From Celeribacter baekdonensis (GTDB taxonomy: Bacteria > Pseudomonadota > Alphaproteobacteria > Rhodobacterales > Rhodobacteraceae), in assembly GCF_003047105.1 (NCBI RefSeq), contig NZ_CP028475.1, positions 1,488,001 through 1,552,000 of the forward strand: a stretch of DNA of 64,000 bases, written 5' to 3'. Both the position numbers and the translations under genes were made by a program. The notes under the pieces are model-generated. The model did no database searches and was not told the origin of the DNA. It saw only the letters and a program-made list of their open reading frames with translations. Position 1 is the stretch's first letter; each line of letters opens with the position of its first letter. Shown here in pieces: positions 29,024-41,088 of the stretch.

Positions 29024-29299
29024 TCAGCTTTTTCGGAACAATCGCAGGACGCGTTTCGCAACAACGCCCAACGGTTTTCGAAACAAAGACACGGCAGCAG
29101 CACAGGCACACACAACAGGCCAAGGTCCGTAAACCCGACCAGTCCAAATCAACAGCACAGGCAGCACCAGCAGAAGCGCGAATCCCGGACCGATTTGGTG
29201 GCGCAAAGGTAACGGAGCAAGGGCCATGGTGGCAAGGGCCCAAAGGCACAGCGCCACAATTGGCGTCCATGGCAACACGCCAAACAGCATCAACGCCAT
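29024..29299 (-). CDS. DUF2484-like membrane protein (copy 2)
   Basis: A 91-residue protein with the same plan as its downstream neighbour: CLWALATMALAPLPLRHQIGPG, then LLVLPVLLIWTGRVYGPWP and SLFRKPLGVVAKRV, which correspond to [18 protein letters not shown] and [13 protein letters not shown] in copy 1. The ATG at 29299 overlaps the stop of the permease gene (TGATG), so it is likely translated with it. A tandem duplication is inferred. Confidence 0.7.
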   Translation of the reverse strand: MALMLFGVLPWTPIVALCLWALATMALAPLPLRHQIGPGFALLLVLPVLLIWTGRVYGPWPVVCACAAAVSLFRKPLGVVAKRVLRLFRKS

Positions 29300-30486
29300 C
29301 ACACGGCCCCGCCCAAGGCAAAGGCCGCCAGCGCCAAAAGCGCAAAGACCAACCCAACCCATGGCACCCAAGGCGCGATGCAAAACGGCGCTTTGGGGCG
29401 GCTGCGTTTGAGCAAAATCAGACTGGCATTGACCAAGGTGAAGACCAGCAACAGGATGGTTGACGTCACCCCCGCCAAGTTTGACACCGGCAAAGCCAAG
29501 GCCGCGCCGATGACACACCCGCCGATCAGCACCGTGGCCAAAACCGGCGTGCCAAAACGCGGATGGGCATGGCGAAACACCGACAAAACACCGCCGCTTT
29601 TGCCAAGACCAAACAACACCCGCGCGGCCATGACGACCTGCGCCAAAACGCCGTTGAGCGCCGCGATCACCGCAATGGCCGACAACAGCGCAATCGGCCC
29701 GCCCCCGGCCTCAAACACCAGCGCAAGCGGGCGCTCCGAGGCGGCAAGGTCTTCGATCGGAACGGCGCGCACAGCGGTCACGGTGACGCCTGCATATAAG
29801 AGCGTGGTGATGATCAGCGAGGCGATGATGGCAATCGGCAAGCTGCGCTCGGGGCGCTTGACCTCTTCGGCCATATTGACGATGTCCTCAAAACCGATAA
29901 AGGCAAAAAACGCCAGTGTCGCCGCCACACTGATGCCAGGCACATAGGGCGCGGCGGGCATCGACCAGTCGGGCGACACCGGCGCATGCCAGCCGGTCCA
30001 AACGACCAAGGCCAGCCCCGCCACTTCAATCGCCGTAAAAACGGCGGCCAGAGCAAGGCTCTCCAACACGCCAACACAGGCAACAACGACGAGAAACAGC
30101 CCAAGGCCGATGATCGCCCAAATCAACGGAATATCGACAAAGCTGGTCAGATAGCCTGCCCCACCGCGCAAGACGGCGGCGGCGGACACAGCGCCCCCCG
30201 CCACAATCGCCAGCCCGACAATCCGCCCCAACCAACCCGCACGAAACCCGGCCTCGACATAGGCCGCTTCGCCCGCGGCCTCAGGGATGCGGGTGGATAG
30301 TTCGGCATAAGACAGCGCCGAAGGGGCGGCGATGAGACCCGCCAACAAAAACGCCAAAGGCGCGTAAAGCCCGGCCTCGGCGGCCACGGCACCGACCAAA
30401 ACATAGATGCCCGCCCCGACCATGACGCCCACGCCATAGGCCGTGAGCAATCCGGGGCCGATGCGCCGTTTAAGGGTCTCAGCCAT
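29299..30486 (-). CDS. APC superfamily amino acid permease
   Basis: A 395-residue membrane protein with about eleven or twelve hydrophobic helices. The first helix region LLTAYGVGVMVGAGIYVLVGAV has the unwound GXGAGI-type glycine motif of APC transporters, and FFAFIGFEDIVNMAEEVKRPERSLP is the strongly conserved helix 6 block. Substrate unknown, probably an amino acid or amine. It interrupts the usual murC-DUF2484-murB order and is coupled to the DUF2484 gene by overlapping stop and start. Confidence 0.9.
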   Translation of the reverse strand: MAETLKRRIGPGLLTAYGVGVMVGAGIYVLVGAVAAEAGLYAPLAFLLAGLIAAPSALSYAELSTRIPEAAGEAAYVEAGFRAGWLGRIVGLAIVAGGAVSAAAVLRGGAGYLTSFVDIPLIWAIIGLGLFLVVVACVGVLESLALAAVFTAIEVAGLALVVWTGWHAPVSPDWSMPAAPYVPGISVAATLAFFAFIGFEDIVNMAEEVKRPERSLPIAIIASLIITTLLYAGVTVTAVRAVPIEDLAASERPLALVFEAGGGPIALLSAIAVIAALNGVLAQVVMAARVLFGLGKSGGVLSVFRHAHPRFGTPVLATVLIGGCVIGAALALPVSNLAGVTSTILLLVFTLVNASLILLKRSRPKAPFCIAPWVPWVGLVFALLALAAFALGGAV

Positions 30487-30610
30487 AGTGACCTCTTTTC
30501 ATGCGATAGGAATGCTCGCTGTTATCAAGCGCAGGATAACACGGCCCGCGCCACGACACCGTGACATGGCCCCCTGACGCGGATCAAGGCAGCGATCTTT
30601 GGCCTTTGAT

Positions 30611-32014
30611 TTATGCCTTTTCGAGCCGCGCGGGCAAGCCATGTGCCCAGGTCGAAATCGTCCCTGCCCCAAGACAGACAACCATATCGCCGGGCCGGGC
30701 CTGCTCACGCACCAGACGTTCCAGATCCTCCTCAGAGGTCACAGCGCGGGCATGACGATGGCCGTGGCGGATCAGACCTGCGACCAAATCATCGCGGGAC
30801 GCACCGGGGATCGGCTCCTCACCCGCACCATACACTTCGGCGATGCCGACCACATCGGCCTCGTTGAAACAGGTGCAGAAATCATCGAACAGAGTGTGCA
30901 GGCGCGAATAGCGGTGCGGCTGATGCACGGCGATGACGCGACCCTCAGAGGCCTGACGCGCGGCTTTGAGAACGGCGGCGATCTCGACCGGGTGATGGCC
31001 GTAATCGTCGATGATGGTAACGCCGTTGACCTCGCCCACCTTGGTGAAACGACGATTGACCCCGGCAAAATGCGCCAGCGCCGCTTTGATTTCGGCGGCT
31101 TTCATCCCCAAATGCCGCGCCACGGCAACCGCGGACAGCGCGTTTGACACGTTGTGATCGCCCGGCATCGGCAGGGTGCAGCCCTCGATCACCATATCCT
31201 CAGCGGCCAACACCACATCAAAATGCGCGACACCTTTTTTGTAGGTCAGATTGATCGCGCGCACGTCAGCTTGGGCGTTGAACCCATATGTGACAACCCG
31301 GCGGTCGGTGATTTTGCCGACCAAAGACTGCACTTCGGGGTGATCGGTGCAACAGACGGCAAGGCCATAAAACGGGATGCCTGAGACAAAATCATAGAAC
31401 CCTTTGCGCAAGTTCTCGATCGTACCCCAATGTTCCATATGCTCCGGGTCGATGTTGGTGACAATGGCAATGGTCGCGGGCAGACGATTGAACGTCCCGT
31501 CCGACTCATCCGCCTCCACCACCATCCATTCACCGAGCCCGACGCGCGCGTTTGACCCGTAGGCATGAATGATCCCACCGTTGATCACGGTTGGGTCCAA
31601 ACCGCCGGCATCCAACAAGGTCGCGACCATCGTCGTGGTCGTGGTTTTGCCATGGGTTCCGGCGATGGCGACATTGGATTTGAGGCGCATCAATTCGGCC
31701 AACATCTCGGCGCGGCGTACCACGGGCAGGCCTTTGAGGCGGGCGGCGTCCAATTCCGGGTTGCCCGGTTTGATCGCGCTTGAGATCACCACAACCTCGG
31801 CATTGTCCAAATTCTCGGCCCGCTGGCCCTCGTAAATCACCGCACCCAACTCTTTCAAACGGTCGGTGATTTTGCTGGCTTTGAGATCAGAGCCCTGCAC
31901 CTGATAGCCGTGGTTGAGCAAGACTTCGGCGATGCCCGACATGCCGATGCCGCCAATGCCGACAAAATGGATGGCGCCCATTTCAATGGGAAGTTTGGTG
32001 GCACTCGCGTTCAT
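30611..32014 (-). CDS. murC: UDP-N-acetylmuramate--L-alanine ligase
   Basis: A 467-residue Mur ligase adding L-Ala to UDP-MurNAc. The N-terminal Rossmann part has [18 protein letters not shown], the ATP loop is [18 protein letters not shown], and the central block is [42 protein letters not shown] is the C-terminal MurC mark. It starts 53 bases after murG ends. Confidence 0.98.
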   Translation of the reverse strand: MNASATKLPIEMGAIHFVGIGGIGMSGIAEVLLNHGYQVQGSDLKASKITDRLKELGAVIYEGQRAENLDNAEVVVISSAIKPGNPELDAARLKGLPVVRRAEMLAELMRLKSNVAIAGTHGKTTTTTMVATLLDAGGLDPTVINGGIIHAYGSNARVGLGEWMVVEADESDGTFNRLPATIAIVTNIDPEHMEHWGTIENLRKGFYDFVSGIPFYGLAVCCTDHPEVQSLVGKITDRRVVTYGFNAQADVRAINLTYKKGVAHFDVVLAAEDMVIEGCTLPMPGDHNVSNALSAVAVARHLGMKAAEIKAALAHFAGVNRRFTKVGEVNGVTIIDDYGHHPVEIAAVLKAARQASEGRVIAVHQPHRYSRLHTLFDDFCTCFNEADVVGIAEVYGAGEEPIPGASRDDLVAGLIRHGHRHARAVTSEEDLERLVREQARPGDMVVCLGAGTISTWAHGLPARLEKA

Positions 32015-32067
32015 CTCGGTCCTCGTTTCGTCACGTTTATATGTATGATTTGCGCGTTATTTGCGCC

Positions 32068-33168
32068 TTATTGGCTCTGTGCGGCGAGATGGCCGACCAT
32101 ATCGGCCAAATCATGCGCCGCCTGCGGCTTGGCCACGGACAGCGCCGCCTGCGCCATCATCAAAGCGCCCTCGGGATGGCCCAAAACCATCTCGATCTGT
32201 TCGCTCAATGCCTCTGCCGTCAACTGGCTTTCAGGGATCATGATTGCGGCATCCGCCTCGACCAACCCACGCGCATTCGCCGTTTGGTGATCGCCCGCAG
32301 CGGCAGCATAGGGGATCAGGATCGAAGGCCGTCCAATGATGGAAATATCCGCCACGGTCGAAGCCCCTGCCCGCGAAATCACCAATTGCGCCTCGCTCAT
32401 GCGTTTCGGGATGTCGTCAAAAAACGGTCGCACATCGGCTTGGATGCCTTGGGTTTGATAAAACTCCACAACCCGGTCGAAATCTTCGGGGCGGGCCTGT
32501 TGGCTGATCCGTAAATTGGCCAACATCGCTTCGGGCAGCGCAGCAATCGCAGCAGGCACCACGTCTGAGAGGATGCGTGCGCCCTGTGAGCCGCCAATCA
32601 CCAAAATCTCCATCGGATAATCGCCCGGCACAATATAGGGCGCGGCATATTTGCCCAACACGGTGGCGCGCACCGGATTGCCAACATGGACGCCCTGAAC
32701 CCCTTCGGGCAGATGGGTCGGCCATGTGCCACAGGCGACGCGATCCACCCGTTTGGCAAAGACCTCGTTGACCCGGCCCAAAATACCGTTTTGTTCGTGG
32801 ATCATCCGCGGCAGCTTCATCAAGGTCGCGGCCGCCACCGCCGGGATCGCCGGATAACCGCCAAAGCCGACCACAACGGCGGGTTTATCGCGCAGAAATT
32901 TGGTCATGGCGGCAAACACACCACCAACAAGACGCACAGGCACCATCGCCTTGGCCAACAGGCCGCCGCGCGCAAAGGTGGCCGAGGGCACGGTGTCGAT
33001 TTCGACGTCAGGCGGGAAGGCCCCGGTGTAGCGCGCGCCCCGCGCGTCAGTTGACAATTTGACCCGCCAACCGCGCGCCAACATCACCTCAGAGAGGGCT
33101 TGGGCCGGGAACATATGGCCGCCGGTGCCGCCAGCGGCGATGACGATGAGGGGGGCAGATTGGGTCAT
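32068..33168 (-). CDS. murG: MurG N-acetylglucosaminyltransferase
   Basis: A 366-residue GT28 enzyme converting lipid I to lipid II on the inner membrane face. The start [22 protein letters not shown] at 33168 contains the GGTGGH loop and is 13 bases past the ftsW stop. [12 protein letters not shown] and [18 protein letters not shown] are the second glycine loop and the UDP-binding region. [27 protein letters not shown] completes the donor site. Confidence 0.98.
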   Translation of the reverse strand: MTQSAPLIVIAAGGTGGHMFPAQALSEVMLARGWRVKLSTDARGARYTGAFPPDVEIDTVPSATFARGGLLAKAMVPVRLVGGVFAAMTKFLRDKPAVVVGFGGYPAIPAVAAATLMKLPRMIHEQNGILGRVNEVFAKRVDRVACGTWPTHLPEGVQGVHVGNPVRATVLGKYAAPYIVPGDYPMEILVIGGSQGARILSDVVPAAIAALPEAMLANLRISQQARPEDFDRVVEFYQTQGIQADVRPFFDDIPKRMSEAQLVISRAGASTVADISIIGRPSILIPYAAAAGDHQTANARGLVEADAAIMIPESQLTAEALSEQIEMVLGHPEGALMMAQAALSVAKPQAAHDLADMVGHLAAQSQ

Positions 33169-33181
33169 GGTCTCTCTCTTT

Positions 33182-34378
33182 TCAGCGACCGCGCCGGAGC
33201 AGGAGGTCCCCGATCTCGCCTTGCGGCCGCGTGCGGGTAAAGGCCAAAAGCGCGCCAAGTGCAATGCCAGAGGCGATCACAGATGAGCCACCATAGGACA
33301 CAAATGGGAGTGTCATGCCTTTGGCGGGCAAAAGCCGCACGGCCACACCCATATTGATGAACGCCTGAATGCCAAAGGCACAGGCAAGGCCGGTGCCAGC
33401 CAAGCGAATGAACGGATCGCGTTCGCGCAACAACCGCCACAGCGAGCGCACGGTGATTGTGGCATAAAGCGCAATGATGATCAGCACGAGGATCAGACCG
33501 TATTCTTCGGCGGCCACCGCAATGATGAAATCCGTATGCGCATCGGGCAGCGACCATTTCACCGTCCCCTCGCCCACACCGACGCCAAAAAAACCGCCCT
33601 CGCGAATGGCGTTGGTGGCATAGCCGATCTGGGTGGTGGGGTCGATGGCCGGGTTCAAGAACCCGTCGATGCGTCGCGCAAAGTGTTCGGAATTGTTATA
33701 GGCAAACATGCCGCCCAAGACCACGATCCCAGCAATGCCCGCGAGCAACATCATCGGCGCGCCCGCGACGAAATACATCACCCCCCAGGCAAAGAGGATC
33801 AGTGCGGCTTGACCAAAATCGGGCTGGAGCGCCAGTGCCACAACGATCACGGTCGCCAACATAAAGGAATAGAGCCGCCCCGGAGGGCCACCGATGTCTT
33901 GGGACGCGGCCATCAGCCAGGCGGCGGTGATGACGAAAGCGGGTTTGAGAAACTCAGAGGGCTGCACCGAGGCGAAGCCAAAGGAAAACCACCGGGTCGC
34001 GCCTTTGCCAAAATCCGTTCCGAAAATAGGCAACAACAGCAGCGACACAAAAGCGGCTGCAAACCCCAACACGGCGAAACGACGCACGCGGGCCGGGTCC
34101 ATCATGGTGATCAGGATCATCATGGCCAAGCCGATTGAGCCAAAGAACGCCTGACGTTGAACGTAATAGAACGAGGCAAAATTGTTTTTCTGCGCCAAGG
34201 GCGGTGAGGCCGCTAGCCCAAGCAAAAGCCCGATGCCGAACAAGATGAAGACGCAAGACAGCGTCCATTTGTCGATTGTCCGCCACCAACGCGGAAGAAC
34301 CGGCTCGCCAACCCGATCCGGGATGGAGCCATACACCATTTCTGTCATGGGACCGCCTACTGCCTCGTTTTTGCTCAT
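33182..34378 (-). CDS. ftsW: Peptidoglycan glycosyltransferase FtsW
   Basis: A 398-residue SEDS protein with about ten transmembrane helices. It shows [25 protein letters not shown] (the SEDS ring around the catalytic region), [10 protein letters not shown] with the conserved Asp, and the end [30 protein letters not shown]. It polymerises septal glycan together with FtsI. A second Met (MTEMVYG) eleven codons in is an alternative start. Its upstream neighbour here is a plus-strand ldh gene rather than murD. Confidence 0.97.
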   Translation of the reverse strand: MSKNEAVGGPMTEMVYGSIPDRVGEPVLPRWWRTIDKWTLSCVFILFGIGLLLGLAASPPLAQKNNFASFYYVQRQAFFGSIGLAMMILITMMDPARVRRFAVLGFAAAFVSLLLLPIFGTDFGKGATRWFSFGFASVQPSEFLKPAFVITAAWLMAASQDIGGPPGRLYSFMLATVIVVALALQPDFGQAALILFAWGVMYFVAGAPMMLLAGIAGIVVLGGMFAYNNSEHFARRIDGFLNPAIDPTTQIGYATNAIREGGFFGVGVGEGTVKWSLPDAHTDFIIAVAAEEYGLILVLIIIALYATITVRSLWRLLRERDPFIRLAGTGLACAFGIQAFINMGVAVRLLPAKGMTLPFVSYGGSSVIASGIALGALLAFTRTRPQGEIGDLLLRRGR

Positions 34379-34586
34379 CTGCCCGATTTTTCGGGTCTAT
34401 CTGCCTAATCTAGCGTGTTTTGGCGCCCCGCGCTACTACAGATTGCGCGCTTTGGCGGCGTTGTGCGATCCTTCGCTGACGCCAGATGGCACCTTGGCAC
34501 ATATCGCAGACTGCGAATTGATCCCGGTCATTGATCCGATGGCAGAACCGCCCCATGGTGGCGCTAACAGGCATTTACAGCGATGA

Positions 34587-35534
<948 letters not shown>

Positions 35535-35545
35535 AGAAGCGCGGC

Positions 35546-35568
35546 TTAGTCCGGTGACATCGGACTAA
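35546..35568. terminator. Hairpin terminator shared by ldh and the DUF4034-like gene
   Basis: TTAGTCCG-GTGACAT-CGGACTAA, a perfect 8-base stem 12 bases after ldh. It overlaps the last codons and stop of the convergent gene; the flanks are A/T on one side only. Confidence 0.6.
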
Positions 35569-36880
35569 ATACAAGCGCGCTCACCGGCAGGCTCCGCTCT
35601 TTCGCACACACGCCGCGCGCCTTTGTGTCCGCTTCAATCGGCGCGAGCGCGCCGGACAGCTCGGGGAATAGATCACAGTCGATTTGTTTGCGCTGCGCAC
35701 AGACGTCGTCATGCAACCGAGCTGCACGGATCATTGGGCAAAGAAACCCCGCGTCCTCCTCCATGTCCTCAAACAGGGCGAGCGCTTCGGCCGGAAATGT
35801 CCCGTCGAGCACCTTTTTATAGGCGTCATAGTCGTAGAATTTGCTCATCAGGTAGGATTTGAGACTGGCGGCGCTGTGATTGTCATAGACCACTGCATTG
35901 ATCCGGTACGGCTCGGCCCGCGCCAACGCGGTGATCTCCCGCGTACTCATCAAAGAGGTCAAAAGCGGCAGGTCATATTTGAGCGCAAGCCGATCGTAAT
36001 CAAACACATATTGATCATTGAGATAGGCCTCGTCCGACATCACCTGATAGGCCCGGTGCGCCATCTCTCGGCTGGCGGTCTGATCCACCAAAAGCACAAG
36101 CCCAAATGCATCGAGATCTGGATAGGCCCCGGATTCAAGCACCTCCTGCGCCCAGTCCCAACTCTCCTCAAACCCATAGGCTCGTGACAGTTCGCAGCGC
36201 GTCACAGCCTCTTTCGGAGCATTCGGAACACGGTCGGCATAGGTGGCGCAGGTGTCTTTGACCATCGCCCATGTCCCGCCCAACCGGACATGATCAGCCC
36301 GGTCGCGCGCGACAACGTGCCCGCGTTTGAGTCTGCGTTTGGGTCTGCGCGCATAACTGCCCCGACAATCTCTTCGCGGCGGCGGCTTTGGCCGTTTGGA
36401 TTGGACAGCATGATCAGCGCATCAGAGGTCGGGATCAACCGGGGCCGCGCCTTATATGCGGCCTCTGCCAAACCCCAAGCGTGGCTTTGAAGTTCCGAAA
36501 AATCACGCAATGCGGCGGAGTAAACGTCGCGTGCGTCGCGCGGACCACGGACCTGCCAACTCGCGGCATTGAGGCTAAAGGCCTGCGCCGTCTGCGCAAA
36601 GACCGAGGTCGGGTAGGCCGCACGCCAGTCCTCTATAAAGGAAATCGTGGACGGGTGCATTTTCGAATTGCCCAAACAAACAACGCAGATCATCTGCGCT
36701 GCGCCGCCCCGCGTCAAACAGGTCCTGACTGTCATTCAAAATCTGTTCAACGCGCTCAATGTCATGCCCATCAATGGCCTCGCGTGTCTCGGCATAATAA
36801 GGGGCCTTTTCGCAGGCGCTTGCCAGGGTTGGGGCGAGGGCTTGGGTCAGAAAAAGGATCGAGAAAACGAAACGAAGCAT
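35546..36880 (-). pseudogene. DUF4034-like secreted protein, two frameshifts
   Basis: Three minus-strand frames together give one protein of about 440 residues. The first (from 36880) starts MLRFVFSILFLTQALAPTLASA, a signal peptide, and reaches CLFGQFENA. Dropping one base of the run at 36653-36655 (or the nearby T run) leads into STISFIEDWRAAYPTSVFAQ...WQVRGPRDARDVYSAAL. Adding one G at 36279-36281 leads into GGTWAMVKDTCATYADRVPN and on to the stop. The pattern of helical repeats and AWQVRG-type motif resembles DUF4034 proteins. Either a decaying gene or sequencing errors. A possible earlier start, ATG at 36906 after CAGGAGA, hits a stop after three codons. Function unknown. Confidence 0.6.
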
Positions 36881-36983
36881 ATGAATATCCACACTTAATT
36901 TCGCATGTTCTCCTGCGGTTTTATGACCTCAATATGGCATACTGCAGCGTTTAAATTGGGGCGGGCCTGACATCCCGCCCCTT

Positions 36984-38381
36984 TCACATCAGCTTTTCGA
37001 CCTCAGCGGCAAACGCCTCGCCGCGTTTTTCAAAGTTTGGATATTGGTCAAACGAGGCCGCAGCAGGCGCCAGCAAAACCGTATCCCCCGGCTCCGCCTC
37101 GGCGCTCGCTTTTGCCACGGCCACCGCCATGGTTTCGCAAATTTCATAGGGCACATCGCCAATTTGCAGCGCGAAATCACGGGCGGAAAAGCCGATCAGA
37201 TACGCCTTGGCCACTGCGCCCAAATGCGGCTGCAGCGCCGAAATACCGCCCTCTTTGCCCATCCCTCCGGCAATCCAGCGGATGCGGGGGAATGCCTGTA
37301 ACGCCTTGGCCGCCGCGTCGACATTGGTCGCCTTACTGTCATTCACATAGCGCACATTGTTCAACTCACGCACAAGCTGTGAGCGATGCGGCAAGCCCTT
37401 AAAGGAGGCGAGCGCCGCCTCGATGATCTTTGGCGGCAGGTTGAGCGCGCGGGCCGCGGCATAGGCGCAACAGGCATTTTGATGGTTGTGCGCGCCGGGC
37501 AACCCAGGCATCTCGCGCAGGTCAATCGAGACCGCTTGCCGCCCCTTACGCCATTCGGACAAGAACCCTTTGCGGGCAAAAATATTCCACCCCGGCCCAG
37601 CCAGTTTTTGCCCCGACGACACACGGATCAGACGGCTGTCCTCAAACCCTTCGACCAATTGATTGGCCAAATAACGGCCCTCATTCTCATCCACACCAAT
37701 CACCGCGCGGTCCGGCCCGCCCTCGGCAAAGAGCCGACGTTTGGCGGCAAAATAGCCCCCCATCCCGCCGTGACGGTCCAGATGATCCGGCGACAGATTG
37801 GTGAACACCGCCACATCGGGGGTGAGCGATCGGGCAATGTCGGTCTGATAGCTCGACAGCTCCAACACGATCACCTCGCCCTCCTCCGGCGTCTCAATAT
37901 CCAAGACACCGCGACCGATGTTTCCGGCCAATTGCGTCCGGTGGCCTGCGCTCTCGAAAATATGGTGAATGAGCGCGGAGGTGGTGGATTTTCCGTTCGA
38001 CCCGGTCACTGCGATGACGCGCGGCGGCGTGTCATTGTCCATCCAATCTCCCGCCCCGAGAGAGCGGAAAAACAACCCGATGTCATTGTCCACCGGCACG
38101 CCCGCCTCCCAAGCCCGCGCGATGATCTTGTTCGGTTCGGGATAAAGATGTGGGATGCCCGGCGAAACGATGAGGGCAGAAACGCCATCAAACGCATTGG
38201 CTTTGCTCAGGTCATGGATGGTCAAACCCTCAGCCTCTGCCGCCTCACGCGCCTCCACCGAGTCGTCCCAACACAGCGCCTCGGCCTCTCCGGCCTCAAG
38301 CGCGCGCGCCGTGGCAAGACCCGAGCGCCCCAACCCCAAAACCGCCACTTTGCGGCCCTCATATCCGTACACAGGAATCAT
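36984..38381 (-). CDS. murD: UDP-N-acetylmuramoylalanine--D-glutamate ligase
   Basis: A 465-residue Mur ligase adding D-Glu. The start [21 protein letters not shown] at 38381 is chosen since the upstream in-frame part shows no conservation features. ATP loop [19 protein letters not shown]; central [33 protein letters not shown]-terminal [18 protein letters not shown] is the MurD DSKATN mark. Downstream of mraY with a 207-base gap. Confidence 0.97.
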   Translation of the reverse strand: MIPVYGYEGRKVAVLGLGRSGLATARALEAGEAEALCWDDSVEAREAAEAEGLTIHDLSKANAFDGVSALIVSPGIPHLYPEPNKIIARAWEAGVPVDNDIGLFFRSLGAGDWMDNDTPPRVIAVTGSNGKSTTSALIHHIFESAGHRTQLAGNIGRGVLDIETPEEGEVIVLELSSYQTDIARSLTPDVAVFTNLSPDHLDRHGGMGGYFAAKRRLFAEGGPDRAVIGVDENEGRYLANQLVEGFEDSRLIRVSSGQKLAGPGWNIFARKGFLSEWRKGRQAVSIDLREMPGLPGAHNHQNACCAYAAARALNLPPKIIEAALASFKGLPHRSQLVRELNNVRYVNDSKATNVDAAAKALQAFPRIRWIAGGMGKEGGISALQPHLGAVAKAYLIGFSARDFALQIGDVPYEICETMAVAVAKASAEAEPGDTVLLAPAAASFDQYPNFEKRGEAFAAEVEKLM

Positions 38382-38588
38382 GTTTGCACCGTCTCTCTCT
38401 TTGCGTTCGACTATGTCGCGGGCCGACGTAAATGACCAGTGGCGCAAGAGGTCAAAGCCCCGCGCCGCCATGAGAGCCGCCATGAGAAAAGGGCAGAGTT
38501 GCCCCCGCCCTTCTTTTGTCCGAAAATATCCTGGGGTGAATGCGCCCGGCGCAGAGGGGCCGCGCCCCTCCCCTTAAACCAAAGCGAC

Positions 38589-39671
38589 CTACCGCAGTTT
38601 CAGTGTCGCCAACCCGATCAGCGCAAGCACCAAGGAAATGATCCAGAACCGGATCACGATGGTCGGCTCAGACCAGCCTTTTTTCTCATAATGGTGATGG
38701 ATTGGCGCCATCAGGAACACCCGTTTGCCAGTGCGTTTGAAATAGAGGACCTGGATGATCACCGAGAGCGCTTCGACCACAAAAAGGCCGCCGACAATGG
38801 CCAGAACGATCTCGTGTTTTGTGGCCACAGCAATCGCGCCCAAAGCGCCGCCCAAAGCCAAGGAGCCGGTGTCGCCCATGAACACGGCCGCGGGCGGCGC
38901 GTTGAACCACAAAAAGCCCAAGCCCCCGCCGATCAAAGCCGCCGTGAACACAAGGATCTCCCCCGTGCCCGGCACGTAATGCAGGCCGAGGTAGTCGGTG
39001 AAATCGACCCGACCGACGACATAGGCGATCGCGCCCAATGTGCCTGCCGCAATCATCACGGGCATGATCGCCAACCCGTCGAGACCATCGGTGAGGTTCA
39101 CCGCATTGGCCGCGCCAACGATGACGATCATCGCAAAGGGAATGAAGGCGAAGGACATGTTGACCAGTACGTCTTTGAACACCGGCAGCGCCAGTTGATA
39201 GGCCAACTCATCGGGGTGCACCATCGAGGCCCAAATCGCAGCAATTGCCGCGATCAGAAAACCAAGACCCAAGCGCAGCTTGCTTGAAACGCCTTTGGTG
39301 TTGGCTTTGGAGACTTTGGCGTAGTCATCGGCAAAGCCAATCAGACCATAGCCATAGGTCACGAACAGCACGATCCAGACATAGGGAATATCGAGCCGCG
39401 CCCACAAAAGCGTCGAAAGCAACAGCGCCGTGAGGATCAAAAGCCCGCCCATCGTTGGCGTGCCGGCCTTGGCAAAATGCGTTTCGGGACCGTCATCGCG
39501 GATCGGCTGGCCCTTGCCCTGACGGCGGCGCAGCAGGTTGATCAAGGGACGGCCAAACAGCATCGCAAAGATCAAAGAGGTAAAAAACGCGCCGCCCGAC
39601 CGCATGGTGATATAGCGAAAGAGGTTGAAAACATCGCCCCCGTCGGACAGTCCGGTTAACCAATACAGCAT
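38589..39671 (-). CDS. mraY: Phospho-N-acetylmuramoyl-pentapeptide transferase
   Basis: A 360-residue membrane enzyme making lipid I from UDP-MurNAc-pentapeptide and undecaprenyl phosphate. [24 protein letters not shown] and [11 protein letters not shown] contain the catalytic Asp pair. [18 protein letters not shown] and [20 protein letters not shown] are the other two family blocks, and [12 protein letters not shown] is the His motif. About ten membrane helices. Confidence 0.98.
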   Translation of the reverse strand: MLYWLTGLSDGGDVFNLFRYITMRSGGAFFTSLIFAMLFGRPLINLLRRRQGKGQPIRDDGPETHFAKAGTPTMGGLLILTALLLSTLLWARLDIPYVWIVLFVTYGYGLIGFADDYAKVSKANTKGVSSKLRLGLGFLIAAIAAIWASMVHPDELAYQLALPVFKDVLVNMSFAFIPFAMIVIVGAANAVNLTDGLDGLAIMPVMIAAGTLGAIAYVVGRVDFTDYLGLHYVPGTGEILVFTAALIGGGLGFLWFNAPPAAVFMGDTGSLALGGALGAIAVATKHEIVLAIVGGLFVVEALSVIIQVLYFKRTGKRVFLMAPIHHHYEKKGWSEPTIVIRFWIISLVLALIGLATLKLR

Positions 39672-39684
39672 CTGCGTTTACCTC

Positions 39685-41088
39685 TTATGCGTCGTTGGGC
39701 AGGCCGTGCCCCAATTTGCGCAGCGCGTCAACCAGAAGGCTGACTTTTGCGCCTTTTGAGCCTTTGATCAGGACGACATCGCCCGGCCCGACCAAGGTGT
39801 TGAGCGCCTCACGCGCCTCTGTCGCGGTCTCAAACCACGCGCCGCGCCGCGCCTCTGGCAGGGCCTTATAAAGGCCGCGCATCAGTGGCCCGACACAATG
39901 CACGACATCCACCACGGCAAACCACGGCAGGGCCGCCAAGCCTTTGTGGATCGCCGTCTCTTGCGGCCCCAATTCCAACATATCGCCCAAAATGGCCACC
40001 CGCCGGCCACCCGTGTTGGGCGTCGCTTTGGCCAAGACCTCAAGCGCTGCCCCCATCGACGTCGGGTTGGCGTTAAACGCATCGTCAATCAGTTCGATCG
40101 GCGCACCGACAGGCAAGGCCACCGTTTCGCGCGCGCCCCGGCCCGCAGGCGGCGCCCAAAGCGCCAAATCCCGTGCCGCCTGGGCCACATCGGCACCAAG
40201 CGCGTAGACCACGGCCAAACATCCCACCGCATTGGCGGCAAAATGACGACCTGCGGTGGAAAGGCGAAAGTCGATGCTTTGGGTGTCGATCTCAGCATGC
40301 GCCAGCGTTGCCCCGTCCTCAAGATCGACAGACATGAGACGCGCGGCACAGGCCTCGTCTTCGCCAAACCGGATCATGTCGCCGGACCAAGCCGCGGCCA
40401 AAATATCAGTGACGGCCAGATCGCCATTGATCACCGCCACGCCATTCGGTTCCAGCCCCTCAAAAATCGCGGACTTTTCATGGGCGATGCCTTCGATATT
40501 CTCGAACGCCGCCAAATGCGCCGGGGCGACCGTGGTGATCATCGCCACATCAGGGCGCGCCATACGGGCCAAGGGTGCAATCTCGCCGGGGTGATTCATG
40601 CCGATCTCAAGCACGGCAAATTCCGTGTCGCGTGGCATCCGCGCCAAGGTCAAAGGCACGCCCCAATGGTTGTTGTAGCTGGCCTCGGCGGCGTGGGTTT
40701 TGCCCTGTTGGCTGAGAATCGCGCGCAGCATTTCTTTGGTCGAGGTTTTGCCCACCGAGCCGGTGACGCCGATCACCTTGCCCGCCACGCGGGCGCGGGC
40801 GGCAACGCCCAACCGCTCAAGCGCGGGCAAAACGTCATCGACGATCAACAGCGGCGCATCCTCCGTGACCCCTTTTGGCAAGCGCGACACCAAAGCCGCC
40901 GCAGCGCCTTTGGCCAAAGCATGTGCCACAAAGTCGTGACCATCGCGCACATCGGCCAAAGCGACAAACAAATCGCCCGGCTGGATCGTACGGGTGTCAA
41001 TCGAAATGCCCGTGATCTCAAAACCTTGCGTGGCGCGCCCTTGCGTGGCGACGACCGCCTCACCCGAGGTCCATAACGCCCCGCTCAC
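39685..41088 (-). CDS. murF: UDP-MurNAc-tripeptide--D-Ala-D-Ala ligase
   Basis: A 467-residue Mur ligase adding D-Ala-D-Ala. ATP loop GVTGSVGKTSTKEMLRAIL; SYNNHWGVPLTLARMP and EIGMNHPGEIAPLARMARPDVAMIT are typical MurF blocks; DDAFNANPTSMGAAL is the C-terminal mark. The start overlaps the murE stop by four bases, so the two are likely coupled. Confidence 0.97.
   Translation of the reverse strand: MSGALWTSGEAVVATQGRATQGFEITGISIDTRTIQPGDLFVALADVRDGHDFVAHALAKGAAAALVSRLPKGVTEDAPLLIVDDVLPALERLGVAARARVAGKVIGVTGSVGKTSTKEMLRAILSQQGKTHAAEASYNNHWGVPLTLARMPRDTEFAVLEIGMNHPGEIAPLARMARPDVAMITTVAPAHLAAFENIEGIAHEKSAIFEGLEPNGVAVINGDLAVTDILAAAWSGDMIRFGEDEACAARLMSVDLEDGATLAHAEIDTQSIDFRLSTAGRHFAANAVGCLAVVYALGADVAQAARDLALWAPPAGRGARETVALPVGAPIELIDDAFNANPTSMGAALEVLAKATPNTGGRRVAILGDMLELGPQETAIHKGLAALPWFAVVDVVHCVGPLMRGLYKALPEARRGAWFETATEAREALNTLVGPGDVVLIKGSKGAKVSLLVDALRKLGHGLPNDA

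Noticed and set aside
36895-36906. A three-codon leader peptide (ATG CGA AAT TAA) after CAGGAGA upstream of the DUF4034-like gene
   Set aside because: More simply the true start disrupted by another indel, or chance; no sign of attenuation.
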